Below, piece by piece: positions 1-6,192 of a stretch of DNA of 10,826 nucleotides. The stretch lies in assembly GCA_038895395.1 (NCBI GenBank), contig JAWANJ010000030.1, positions 1 through 10,826 on the forward strand, written 5' to 3'. The notes under the pieces are model-generated. The model was not told the DNA's origin. It saw nothing but the letters and a program-made list of their open reading frames with translations, and made no database searches. Every line of letters begins with the position of its first letter. Position 1 is the first letter of the stretch. Source of the stretch: DTGL01 sp038895395. GTDB taxonomy: Archaea; Iainarchaeota; Iainarchaeia; Iainarchaeales; DTGL01. The translations under genes were made by a program, and so were the position numbers.

Positions 1-32
1 CACAATCACCAAAAAACTCAAAAAAAGATTCT

Positions 33-76
33 TAATTTAATTATTTCTTCTAAGGAATTAATTTAAAGGTTTTGGT
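33..76 (+). promoter_or_regulatory. Putative promoter and leader of the TtuA-like gene
   Basis: An AT-rich TATA-like box (TTTAATTATTT, 36-46) is centred about 36 bases before the ATG at 77. This would place transcription start near 67 and give a short leader. A weak AAGG lies at 66-69, so a Shine-Dalgarno site is doubtful. On the minus strand a GGTGAT at 10-5 points off the left edge, so a divergent gene may begin just outside the window. This is assigned by spacing and composition only. Confidence 0.35.
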
Positions 77-1078
77 ATGGGCTGCGAAGTGCCTTTTTTA
101 GAGACAAAAAACAAAAGATTTTCATTAAAGAAGGGGGATAAATGCCTAAAATGCAATTCAAATGCAAAAGTTTTGTTACCTTATGGCCCACAAAAGTTTT
201 GCGAGAAGCATTTTGTTCAGCTCATTGAGAAAAGGTTTAGAAGAACTGTTAGAAAATACTCCTTAATAAAAAAAGATGAACATCTTGTTGTTGCTGTAAG
301 TGGTGGCAAAGACTCCGCAGTTTTACTATATCTTACAAAAAAATACTTTGGAAAATCAAACAATATAACTGCACTTTTGATTGATGAGGGCATATCTGGC
401 TATAGGGACAAGGCATTGCGCGTTGCCATAAGAAACTGCAAATCTTGGGGAATACCTTTCAAATATGTAAGGTTTATTGATGAGTTTGGTTTTACAATGA
501 ACAAAATAAAAAAGAGAATGGAAAAAACAAAATTAAATTTTGGTTCGCCATGCTCAATTTGTGGCACTCTGCGAAGAAATATCATGAACAAGTATGCGAA
601 AATACTTGGAGCAGATAAGCTATTAACAGGCCACAATCTTGATGATGAGCTGCAAAGCATACTTATGAATGCATGTGACAACGATTTTCTAAGATTTTTC
701 AGGTCTGGTCCAGTGTCTGGTGTAAAGCCAATAAGCGGTTTTGTACAGAGGGTAAAACCAATTTGTGAGATTCCCGAAGTCGAGATTTTTTTATATGCGG
801 GTTATGCAGGTATAGATTTTTACTCAGGTTCTTGCTGTCCTTTCAGAGAACATGCCAAAAGGAATACTTATAGAAAGTTGCTGAATGAACTTGAAAGAAG
901 CCATCCTGGTACTAAATTTTCTCTTTGGAATTTTTATATAAAACTCAGAGAAAAATTTTTGACAACAAGAACCATTAGTGATTTTGAGCTAAACTATTGT
1001 CAAAAATGCGGTGAGCCTAGTGCTGGTACTTTATGTGATGCTTGCAAGAAAATAGAATTTCTTAAGATAAACAAATAA
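77..1078 (+). CDS. ttuA: TtuA/Ncs6-family tRNA 2-thiolation (sulfurtransferase) protein
   Basis: This PP-loop ATPase-family enzyme adenylates a tRNA uridine (U54 or the wobble U34, depending on clade) and inserts sulfur, in known systems taken from a ubiquitin-like carrier. The sequence shows an N-terminal zinc finger (C23, C26, C42, H45), the PP-loop SGGKDS at 75-80, a PCSICG motif with C159 and C162, GHNLDDE at 185-191, and GSCCPF with C253/C254. A C-terminal zinc ribbon follows (C308, C311, C320, C323). C159, C162 and one of C253/C254 match the three cysteines that hold the [4Fe-4S] cluster in characterised TtuA. The length of 333 residues is normal. About 20 residues precede the first zinc finger, slightly more than usual, but I see no better in-frame start. 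The gene stands alone, followed by tRNA-Val. The family is clear; which tRNA position is modified cannot be told. Confidence 0.93.
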   Translation: MGCEVPFLETKNKRFSLKKGDKCLKCNSNAKVLLPYGPQKFCEKHFVQLIEKRFRRTVRKYSLIKKDEHLVVAVSGGKDSAVLLYLTKKYFGKSNNITALLIDEGISGYRDKALRVAIRNCKSWGIPFKYVRFIDEFGFTMNKIKKRMEKTKLNFGSPCSICGTLRRNIMNKYAKILGADKLLTGHNLDDELQSILMNACDNDFLRFFRSGPVSGVKPISGFVQRVKPICEIPEVEIFLYAGYAGIDFYSGSCCPFREHAKRNTYRKLLNELERSHPGTKFSLWNFYIKLREKFLTTRTISDFELNYCQKCGEPSAGTLCDACKKIEFLKINK

Positions 1079-1141
1079 GATAGAAACGGCCAAGATCATT
1101 AAATCAAAAATATAAAAACAAAAAAAGCTTTTTGTGGCAAG

Positions 1142-1152
1142 TTTTTAAATTA
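1142..1152 (+). promoter_or_regulatory. TATA box of tRNA-Val
   Basis: TTTTTAAATTA is centred about 30 bases before the first base of tRNA-Val, the usual place for an archaeal TATA box. The only other content of the roughly 100-base gap after the TtuA-like gene is AT-rich spacer. Confidence 0.55.
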
Positions 1153-1176
1153 GTTGCGTAATAGATTTCATTGTAG

Positions 1177-1249
1177 GGGCCTGTGGTCTAGTGGCTATGA
1201 CACCTCCCTGACACGGAGGAGGTCGGCAGTTCGATTCTGCCCGGGCCCA
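1177..1249 (+). tRNA. tRNA-Val(GAC)
   Basis: A full cloverleaf can be folded. The acceptor stem is GGGCCTG with CGGGCCC. The anticodon stem CCTCC/GGAGG (1203-1207, 1215-1219) closes the loop CTGACAC with anticodon GAC at 1210-1212, reading GUC and GUU valine codons. The T stem GGCAG/CTGCC encloses TTCGATT, and the discriminator is A at 1249. The D stem is weak, with three pairs plus a T-T mismatch. There is no intron and no encoded CCA. A T5 run at 1256-1260 follows and could end transcription, but it lies inside the 3' end of the convergent coiled-coil gene. Confidence 0.95.
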
Positions 1250-3328
1250 TCATCCTTTTTCAACAAGCGCGTCTAGGCTAAGGCCTATTATCTTAGCAAA
1301 GTTTTTCTCAAATTTGTTTAGTTCCTCTATTTTGTCATCAATAAGCTTTATTCTTTCTTTGTACTGTTCCTCCATGTTATTTATGGCCTCATTAAACTTT
1401 TGTATGCGTTCATTAAACTTCTCTATATGCCCATCTAGCACTTTTATAAACTCCTCCCTAAATGAGGCAATAGCTTCAACCTCGCTCTTTACTTTTTCTA
1501 GGTCAAGGTTTGAAGCTTCTTTACTAATCTTTTGTTGCAAAGACTTCATTTCTCTCTCAAATTCACTTTTCTTTTCTTCAAGTTCTTTTTGCATTTCTTT
1601 CATTGATTCTTTAACAAGTGTTTGCTTTAGTCTATTCAGGTCCATGGTTGTATAACCTTCAAAGCCTTTTAGTACGCGCTCGCATCTCTTTAGTATTCCA
1701 TTTTGAACTTCGTTTATGAAGCTTTCGATCCTTGCAGCATTTTCAGCTTTAATCTTTTCGATTGAATTTTGAAGCTCTTCTTTGTATGCTTTAATCTCGC
1801 TTGCTAACATGCTTCTTGCTTTGTTTAGCTCTTCTTTAGTGCTATTAGCTTCTGCGAGTATCTTAGCATAACTCTTCTTCGCGTTTTCAATTTCTTTTGT
1901 GATTTCAGCCATGCGACTTCTGTAATCTTTTTCCATTTGGTTTATGTGCTCAAGCGTTTTTGTGTTAAGAAGTTCGTCAAGCTTTTCAAGTTCTTTAGCT
2001 TTGAGATCAGCAGAGTGTACTATATCTTCAACAATTTCTTCAGTTTCTGCCATCTTTGCTTCTATCTCTGATAGTTTTTCTGTTATGCGTGCAGCATATT
2101 CTTTCTCTATTGAGCCAAGTTTTTCTTTTGCTATAAGTTCAACGTCTTTTGGTACTTGCTTTCTAAGCTGCTCTAGCTCATTCATTTTTGCTTTTATCGC
2201 TTCGGGGTTTATTTGTCTCTTAATTTCTTCCAGCTCTTCAATATGTTTGTTTATCTCAGAAACGAGCTCATCCCTTGTTGCAAGCTTCATATTTTCTATG
2301 TGAGTTGTGGCCTCCTTTATGATATCTTCAATTATTTCAGACTCTAATTCCAATGTCTTTACAACTCGTGTGTCAAGCCTACTTATTTCTTGCTGTGCTT
2401 TCTTCAAGAATTGCTTTATCTCCAAACGTGATTTGGCCAATGAGTCCTCAACCTCGGTTATTAAAGTCTGTTTTATATTGTTTATTTCCTGACCAGCTTC
2501 CCCAACCTTCTTTTCCATGAGCTGGTTTATATCTTTTATTATTTTGGCCTTTATCTCAGCTGCAGCACTTTCTAGTTCAGTCCTAGCATCTTCACTTACT
2601 TTCTTTATACTATATCGTAAGCTTGCCAAGTCACCCTCTAATTTGTTTATTTTGCTCAAAGCAGCAGCAGACACCTCTTTTGCGGTTCTTTCACTTTTCT
2701 CATCAATATCCTTTAAAACTGCAGCAGCTTTTTCCCTCAAATCCTTTTCCACAGATAACCTTATGTCTTCAGCTTCTTGTTTTGCTGTCTCGATTTCCAT
2801 TTTCGCTTCGTGTAGTTCTTCAAGAAGTTTTTCTTTGTCTTTTGTAATGGATTTTACTTCTTCAATTAGCTTTTTGTGTTCTTCGTTTATGGACTTTATT
2901 TCCTCTATACGCTTATTAAGTATTGCTTCTAGCTCCTTCTCTTTCTGCTCCAACTCGGCATTGATTTTTTGAGTGACAAATATGATTTTAGAGTCAAGCA
3001 ATGCAATAAGTTTGTTTTTTTCAGCTTCAAAGTATGCTGCTGTTTTTTCTTCAATCTTTTTGTTGACCATATTAACAATTGCATTTTGCCATAATTCAGC
3101 AGCCTTTTTTTCTGTGACTACAATTTTTTCCCCAGTTTCTTCAGCAACTGCGCTTTTTCCCTTTTCAATTTCCGCCTTTGCTGCCGCAATGAGCTCTTTT
3201 GCCTCCTTTTCGCTTATGCCTACATCCTCTAGGTTTTTTATTATCTCGTCATCAGATAAATCTAAACTAATTAATTTCTTTACAGAGTCAAGTATAATTG
3301 CACGTCTTTTTTCTTCAGTATCCGCCAT
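1250..3328 (-). CDS. Long coiled-coil protein of unknown function
   Basis: I do not recognise a named family. With the start at 3328 the protein has 692 residues. An in-frame ATG at 3352 would add eight (MRIIDWIQ), but a TATA-like box at 3356-3366 sits too close to serve it and at the right distance for 3328. Positions below count from 3352. Residues 27-60 form a compact helical module (SLDLSDDEIIKNLEDVGIS and on), resembling small UBA-like three-helix units. From about 85 to 690 the chain is almost unbroken heptad-like helix, rich in E, K, A, I and L, with prolines only at 383 and 401, a break near 557-570, and one cysteine (557). There is no signal peptide, membrane segment or catalytic motif. 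A structural, SMC-like or scaffold role is possible, but there are no Walker motifs, so it is not an SMC or Rad50 protein. Its TGA stop directly abuts tRNA-Val. Confidence 0.85.
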   Translation of the reverse strand: MADTEEKRRAIILDSVKKLISLDLSDDEIIKNLEDVGISEKEAKELIAAAKAEIEKGKSAVAEETGEKIVVTEKKAAELWQNAIVNMVNKKIEEKTAAYFEAEKNKLIALLDSKIIFVTQKINAELEQKEKELEAILNKRIEEIKSINEEHKKLIEEVKSITKDKEKLLEELHEAKMEIETAKQEAEDIRLSVEKDLREKAAAVLKDIDEKSERTAKEVSAAALSKINKLEGDLASLRYSIKKVSEDARTELESAAAEIKAKIIKDINQLMEKKVGEAGQEINNIKQTLITEVEDSLAKSRLEIKQFLKKAQQEISRLDTRVVKTLELESEIIEDIIKEATTHIENMKLATRDELVSEINKHIEELEEIKRQINPEAIKAKMNELEQLRKQVPKDVELIAKEKLGSIEKEYAARITEKLSEIEAKMAETEEIVEDIVHSADLKAKELEKLDELLNTKTLEHINQMEKDYRSRMAEITKEIENAKKSYAKILAEANSTKEELNKARSMLASEIKAYKEELQNSIEKIKAENAARIESFINEVQNGILKRCERVLKGFEGYTTMDLNRLKQTLVKESMKEMQKELEEKKSEFEREMKSLQQKISKEASNLDLEKVKSEVEAIASFREEFIKVLDGHIEKFNERIQKFNEAINNMEEQYKERIKLIDDKIEELNKFEKNFAKIIGLSLDALVEKG

Positions 3329-3355
3329 TTGAATCCAATCTATAATACGCATATC

Positions 3356-3366
3356 AAATATAAAAA
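3356..3366 (-). promoter_or_regulatory. Putative TATA box of the coiled-coil gene
   Basis: On the minus strand TTTTTATATTT is centred about 33 bases before the ATG at 3328 and only about 10 before the alternative ATG at 3352. The spacing favours 3328 as the start, with a leader of only a few bases. The rest of 3367-3483 holds no gene that I can see. Confidence 0.45.
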
Positions 3367-3483
3367 CTTTCCTTTGTTAGAGCACCAAGAAGGTTTGACT
3401 TCGTATGGCCCAAAAATAAAAATTAGGTTGCTTTGTTGTTAATTTCCGTTGCATTGTTAAGTTTTTAAAAATCAAGATCTAAA

Positions 3484-3555
3484 TGGACCGGCTGGGACTT
3501 GAACCCAGGGTCTCGTCCATGCCAAGGACGCGTGTTACCACTACACCACCGGCCC
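3484..3555 (-). tRNA. tRNA-Ala(GGC)
   Basis: The minus strand folds into a regular 72-base cloverleaf. The acceptor stem GGGCCGG/CCGGTCC contains the G3-U70 wobble pair that marks alanine tRNAs. The D stem is GTGT/ACAC. The anticodon stem CGTCC/GGACG closes the loop TTGGCAT with anticodon GGC, and the T stem CTGGG/CCCAG encloses TTCAAGT. The discriminator is A at 3484. No intron and no encoded CCA. Confidence 0.96.
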
Positions 3556-3582
3556 GTGATAAAATATAGAAAAAGCAAACCA

Positions 3583-3590
3583 TTTAAAAA
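3583..3590 (-). promoter_or_regulatory. TATA box of tRNA-Ala
   Basis: On the minus strand TTTTTAAA is centred about 31 bases before the tRNA-Ala 5' end at 3555, matching the spacing seen at tRNA-Val. It lies between the end of the LSm gene and the tRNA. Confidence 0.5.
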
Positions 3591-3607
3591 AACACGCAAC
3601 AAAAGCC

Positions 3608-3832
3608 TCAAAGCACGACAAAAATTATGTTGTCACCTCTAACCATCACACGAGGGTACTTTTCTTTTGGTGTTTGTTCTTGTCCTTCCCCGAATTCCTC
3701 TGCGTTTTCTAATATTATGTTCAAGTGTACATCAAAAGAACTCAAAACACCCCTTATAGTTTTGTCCCCCTTCAATCTCACCAAAACTGGCTTTCCAAGT
3801 GATTTGGTAAGGTCATCAAAAGGTCTTGTCAT
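3608..3832 (-). CDS. Sm-like archaeal protein (LSm/SmAP)
   Basis: LSm proteins form six- or seven-membered rings that bind U-rich RNA, and in archaea are linked to RNA processing and tRNA precursors. At 74 residues the length is normal. The Sm1 motif runs from about 13 to 45 with SSFDVHLNII (D34, H36, N38 at the RNA-binding loop). The Sm2 motif is MVRGDNIIFV at 63-72 with R65, G66, D67. An acidic loop of about 15 residues joins them. The ATG lies 2 bases after the MinD stop, and its ribosome site GAGGTG sits on the last two sense codons of minD. The two genes are therefore very probably co-transcribed and translationally linked. tRNA-Ala lies just downstream on the same strand. Confidence 0.93.
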   Translation of the reverse strand: MTRPFDDLTKSLGKPVLVRLKGDKTIRGVLSSFDVHLNIILENAEEFGEGQEQTPKEKYPRVMVRGDNIIFVVL

Positions 3833-3834
3833 TT

Positions 3835-4620
3835 TTACACCTCTTTCTTTTTGGAGAACATACTAAATAACCTTGCAAATATGGAACCTTTCTTTTCTTC
3901 CACATCAACATGTTTTCCTACAAGCCTGCTTGCGATATCAATTATGGCCTTTGAAGCAGGTGACTGTGGCTTTCTTACTATGACTGGTTCAAGGCCTTCC
4001 ACAAAACTTCTTCTTACTTCAGGATCGAACGGTATTGATCCATAATGAGGTAACTCAAGCATTGTGCTAAGCTGAGTTTTAGTAAGTTCACCTTTTTCAT
4101 CCCTCACCATGTTTATAACAAAACCAAAAGGTTTTGACATAAGTCTTTGCGCAACGCTTTTCGCCTTCAATGCATCAGCAGCGCTTGGAGCGTCAGGTGT
4201 TGTTATTATAAGTGTCTGTTGTGCCGCATTAAAAGCTGATAACGTGCAACGCTCAATTCCGGCAGGCACGTCTAACAACACAAAGTCATATCTATTCACA
4301 ACAGACTCTATAGCTTGTTTAAGCCTTATGGGATCCGCCTTTCTATAGCTTTCCAGGCTTAAGCCACTTGGTACAATCTCGACCCCTTTTGGACCACTAT
4401 AAATACCGTCTTCAATGTTAGCATCACCCATTAGGACTTCATGCAATGTAATGGGTGAGTTTTGTAATTTAAATAAAAGAGATAGGTTGGCCATTGCTAT
4501 GTCTGCATCAACTATTAATGTCTTAAAACCACTAGATGCAAGAGCTATCCCCAAATTTGCAACTATTGTTGTTTTTCCAACACCACCCTTTCCAGAAGCT
4601 AAAGCAATACTACGTCCCAT
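3835..4620 (-). CDS. minD: MinD/ParA-family P-loop ATPase
   Basis: MinD-type ATPases cycle on and off the membrane with ATP and position proteins or complexes. The sequence has the deviant Walker A motif KGGVGKT at 11-17 (signature K11, catalytic K16), a VDAD motif at 37-40, and DVPAGIE at 117-123 as the switch II/Walker B region. The C-terminus, about 244-259 (KKGSIFARLFSMFSKKK), can form an amphipathic helix like the membrane-targeting tail of bacterial MinD, so membrane association is likely. The length of 261 residues is normal. The ATG is preceded by GTGAT at a suitable distance, and a TATA box lies at 4663-4670. Archaeal genomes carry several MinD paralogues with different jobs, so a role in cell division is not established. 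The LSm gene follows after 2 bases. Confidence 0.9.
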   Translation of the reverse strand: MGRSIALASGKGGVGKTTIVANLGIALASSGFKTLIVDADIAMANLSLLFKLQNSPITLHEVLMGDANIEDGIYSGPKGVEIVPSGLSLESYRKADPIRLKQAIESVVNRYDFVLLDVPAGIERCTLSAFNAAQQTLIITTPDAPSAADALKAKSVAQRLMSKPFGFVINMVRDEKGELTKTQLSTMLELPHYGSIPFDPEVRRSFVEGLEPVIVRKPQSPASKAIIDIASRLVGKHVDVEEKKGSIFARLFSMFSKKKEV

Positions 4621-4660
4621 GATATCACTACTGCTTTTAGCAATAAAATATAAAACTCTT

Positions 4661-4670
4661 ATTATATAAA
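4661..4670 (-). promoter_or_regulatory. TATA box of the minD-LSm operon
   Basis: On the minus strand TTTATATAAT is centred about 46 bases before the minD ATG. This predicts transcription start near 4640 and a leader of about 20 bases carrying the GTGAT ribosome site. A second TATA-like stretch lies at 4642-4655. Confidence 0.5.
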
Positions 4671-4696
4671 TACTTTTTTCTTTTAATCTTAATCCT

Positions 4697-5221
4697 TTAA
4701 GATGTTTTCTCCTGAACTTGCTCAGATACGTGCTCTGATATCATTTCTGGTAAACCAATTTTTTTGAAAACCTCATACTTAGACTGCTCTTCTTTTTGCC
4801 TTACTATGGCCCTAGCATATTTATCAGAAAATTCCTTGGGGTACAGCTTTTGAAGTGTTTTTGGATCGATCTTAGCTTTAATCAACATTTTCTCGTGAAA
4901 TGCTATTACCAAATCCATGTGCTGTAGGCTCAAGGAATATATGTCAATTATGCCATACTTGGCCTTAAATGCATTGAGTACAATTTCAAAAGCATTGGTA
5001 CCTTCGATTGTAACACCATGCTTCATGAATTCATAACCAGCCCCAACAATTAAACCATTTCTAAAAAGAATTGCTCCTTCTTCCATGCCGTCAATACCAT
5101 GTATTGTCACAATTATGTATCCAGTAAAGTTTTTTTGCATAAGTTCAGTTATACCTTTGAGCATATCTACTTCTGTTGTTTTTAGATGTTCTTGGTATGG
5201 GGTACCCAAAGGCAATTCCAT
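4697..5221 (-). CDS. DUF2226-like archaeal protein
   Basis: A soluble protein of 174 residues with no membrane segment. Residues 1-115 resemble, from memory, the archaeal DUF2226 family: MELPLGTP at the start, FTGYIIVTIHGIDGMEEGAI from 32, LFRNGLIVGAGYE at 52-64, and a segment around 90-112 (YGIIDIYSLSLQHMDLVIAF). The pattern of a short regulatory-type beta domain with 'effect on gas/light signalling' (PATAN/DUF4388-like) relatives is an inference. From 115 on the chain is helical and charged. The function is unknown. It lies upstream of minD on the same strand, but minD has its own TATA box, so shared transcription is uncertain. It diverges from the ThiF-tail gene, sharing 50 bases of promoter DNA. 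Confidence 0.75.
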   Translation of the reverse strand: MELPLGTPYQEHLKTTEVDMLKGITELMQKNFTGYIIVTIHGIDGMEEGAILFRNGLIVGAGYEFMKHGVTIEGTNAFEIVLNAFKAKYGIIDIYSLSLQHMDLVIAFHEKMLIKAKIDPKTLQKLYPKEFSDKYARAIVRQKEEQSKYEVFKKIGLPEMISEHVSEQVQEKTS

Positions 5222-5271
5222 TAAAAACCACTATATTAATTAAATACTTCCTTTTTTAAAATGTGTGTGCT
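5222..5271. promoter_or_regulatory. Shared divergent promoter region
   Basis: Fifty AT-rich bases separate the DUF2226-like gene (minus) from the ThiF-tail gene (plus). The block TATATTAATTAAATA at 5232-5246 is nearly palindromic and could serve TBP in both directions. For the plus gene it is about 32 bases before the ATG pair at 5272-5277. For the minus gene it is close to the ATG at 5221, so a second site near 5251-5260 (TTTAAAA on the minus strand) may serve that gene. Confidence 0.35.
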
Positions 5272-5550
5272 ATGATGCTTAAAGCTGATGATTTTACAAA
5301 AAGCTCATGCAAAGGTGAAAATGCTTTTGCTTTTATTCCAAAGAAAAAATTAACATTAGACCTTAAAAAAATAAGAAAAGGCCTTGAAGAAAAAGGAGCC
5401 AAAGTGATTGCAGAGACACCATTCCTTCTGATGATCAGATTTAGGAGCGCGGGTGTTAGCCTCTTCAAAAGTGGAAAAGTTATAGTAAAAGGGCTAAACG
5501 AAAAAGATTGTGAAAATGTTTTTATTCAAATATTGGAATTTATGGGTTAA
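5272..5550 (+). CDS. Small protein resembling a stand-alone ThiF/MoeB/HesA C-terminal domain
   Basis: About 92 residues. The pattern fits the tail domain that follows the adenylation domain in ThiF/MoeB/HesA-type E1 enzymes. There is a C-K-G-x-N-A-F motif ending in IP, where E1 proteins have CGRNAVQI-P. Next come a DLKKIRKGLEEKGAKV helix, the strands TPFLLMIRF, then LFKSGKVIVKGL, where E1 proteins have FPDGRAIIKG, and a final helix ending in G. No adenylation domain, Walker-like loop or catalytic cysteine region is encoded with it, and 5' truncation is unlikely because a divergent gene starts only 50 bases upstream. An in-frame GTG at 5263 is an alternative start; the ATG pair at 5272/5275 fits the TATA spacing better. 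The role may be in sulfur-carrier or ubiquitin-like protein handling, but this is inference. A TBP-like fold was the other reading considered. Confidence 0.75.
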   Translation: MMLKADDFTKSSCKGENAFAFIPKKKLTLDLKKIRKGLEEKGAKVIAETPFLLMIRFRSAGVSLFKSGKVIVKGLNEKDCENVFIQILEFMG

Positions 5551-5555
5551 CTATG

Positions 5556-5702
5556 CTATGCCTTCGCTTCAGATCTTGGTTCTTTCTTATGTTCTTCAGA
5601 AAGCATATGATATATTGCAACAATCCTAAAACACTCTGTAAGCATCTGATTTTTGGAATTCAGTGAGAAATGTGCTTCTCAGATTGCCGTAACTTCTTCC
5701 AC
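5556..5702 (-). pseudogene. Possible small gene or gene remnant with an in-frame TGA
   Basis: On the minus strand a GTG at 5702-5700 opens seven codons (VEEVTAI), then TGA at 5681-5679, then 40 further codons ending in TAG at 5558-5556. The later part contains SLNSKNQMLTECFRIVAIYH and ends LSEEHKKEPRSEAKA, a charged helical tail of the kind seen in real low-GC archaeal proteins. If translated from the internal ATG at 5645-5643 it would be a 29-residue peptide, but no ribosome site precedes that ATG. Changing TGA to CGA or AGA would give a continuous frame. I do not recognise the family, and an open stretch of this size can arise by chance. The rest of the gap 5551-5783 holds only the promoter elements listed separately. 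Confidence 0.25.
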
Positions 5703-5716
5703 CGAGAAAAGAAACC

Positions 5717-5727
5717 TTTAAATATAA
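5717..5727 (+). promoter_or_regulatory. TATA box of the Yip1-type gene
   Basis: TTTAAATATAA preceded by purine-rich AGAAACC (BRE-like) is the clearest promoter signal in the window. It predicts transcription start near 5748, ahead of the strong ribosome site at 5762. On the minus strand the same box is poorly placed for the possible remnant at 5556-5702. Confidence 0.55.
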
Positions 5728-5761
5728 GAAAAACTACTGTGTTTTAATACATTTGTATTTT

Positions 5762-5783
5762 GGAGGTGAAATAGGTGAAATAA
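5762..5783 (+). promoter_or_regulatory. Ribosome binding site with a 9-bp tandem duplication
   Basis: GGAGGTGA at 5762-5769 is a near-perfect archaeal Shine-Dalgarno site. The nine bases GGTGAAATA occur twice in tandem (5764-5772 and 5773-5781). The second copy places AGGTGA about 6 bases before the TTG at 5784. Without the duplication, the first GGAGGTG would lie at that same spacing. A GTG at 5775 is also well placed after the first copy but meets TAA after two codons. Confidence 0.6.
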
Positions 5784-5857
5784 TTGTTAAGTATAATTTT
5801 TAATCCTGTAGAGGCACTTCAAAAAGCCAAGCAAGAACACAACTTGCAGAAAAGTTA

Positions 5858-6187
5858 ATGCTGGCTTTAGTAAATTCCTTAATACTTGCGGTAACTTCTT
5901 TTATTTTCTTGCTATTGGCTTCGACCTCAACCAAATCAGATTTTTTTAACAATGTGCTATTGCCCACGGTGGTTGTGTTTTTCGTGCTATTTTTGTCACA
6001 GCTATTTTTGGGTTTTGTTGTTAAGTTAATAGTCAATACTTTGGGCGGAAGAGGCGACTACTTCAGTGGCCTAACTTCAGTTACTTTTCCATTTTTTGTG
6101 GTGGTAGTTACCTCTGTACTCACCTTGGTTCTTTCTATAATAATAGGGCTGATTGCGAAACCGGGGAGATTTATGCACTCATCCTAA
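5858..6187 (+). CDS. Yip1-type protein, middle fragment (helices 1-3)
   Basis: This is the longest intact piece of the split Yip1-type gene, 109 residues. Its ATG overlaps the stop of the first frame (TAATG, 5856-5860), so coupled re-initiation could in principle express it. It carries three hydrophobic segments: residues 2-22, about 33-57 and about 73-99. The segment NTLGGRGDYFSGLTS precedes the third. After the G run it ends in PGRFMHSS, which does not continue the membrane topology and looks like an out-of-frame tail. As a separate protein it would lack helices 4 and 5. I regard it as part of one broken or recoded gene. Confidence 0.55.
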   Translation: MLALVNSLILAVTSFIFLLLASTSTKSDFFNNVLLPTVVVFFVLFLSQLFLGFVVKLIVNTLGGRGDYFSGLTSVTFPFFVVVVTSVLTLVLSIIIGLIAKPGRFMHSS

Positions 6188-6192
6188 TACTG

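Noticed and set aside
400..681. Minus-strand frame of 93 codons inside the TtuA-like gene
   Set aside because: It overlaps conserved motifs of the TtuA-like gene on the other strand and shows no domain or ribosome site.
1250..3328. SMC/Rad50-type ATPase identity for the coiled-coil protein
   Set aside because: No Walker A, Walker B or ABC signature motif occurs at either end.
1314..3332. Several plus-strand frames of 60-150 codons across the coiled-coil gene
   Set aside because: They are antisense to a strongly biased E/K-rich gene and give S/F/L-rich products with no motif, as expected from complementary reading.
1177..3555. tRNA genes as attachment sites of an integrated element
   Set aside because: No integrase gene, no repeated tRNA 3' fragment and no change in gene character are visible between or beside the tRNAs.
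5679..5681. TGA decoded as an amino acid (recoding or selenocysteine) in the small minus-strand frame
   Set aside because: No selenocysteine insertion hairpin is visible, and the coiled-coil, LemA and HtpX genes all use TGA as their normal stop.
5551..5783. Non-coding RNA such as a C/D box RNA in the gap before the Yip1-type gene
   Set aside because: A CTGA is present at 5646-5649, but no matching C box or terminal stem was found at proper spacing on either strand.
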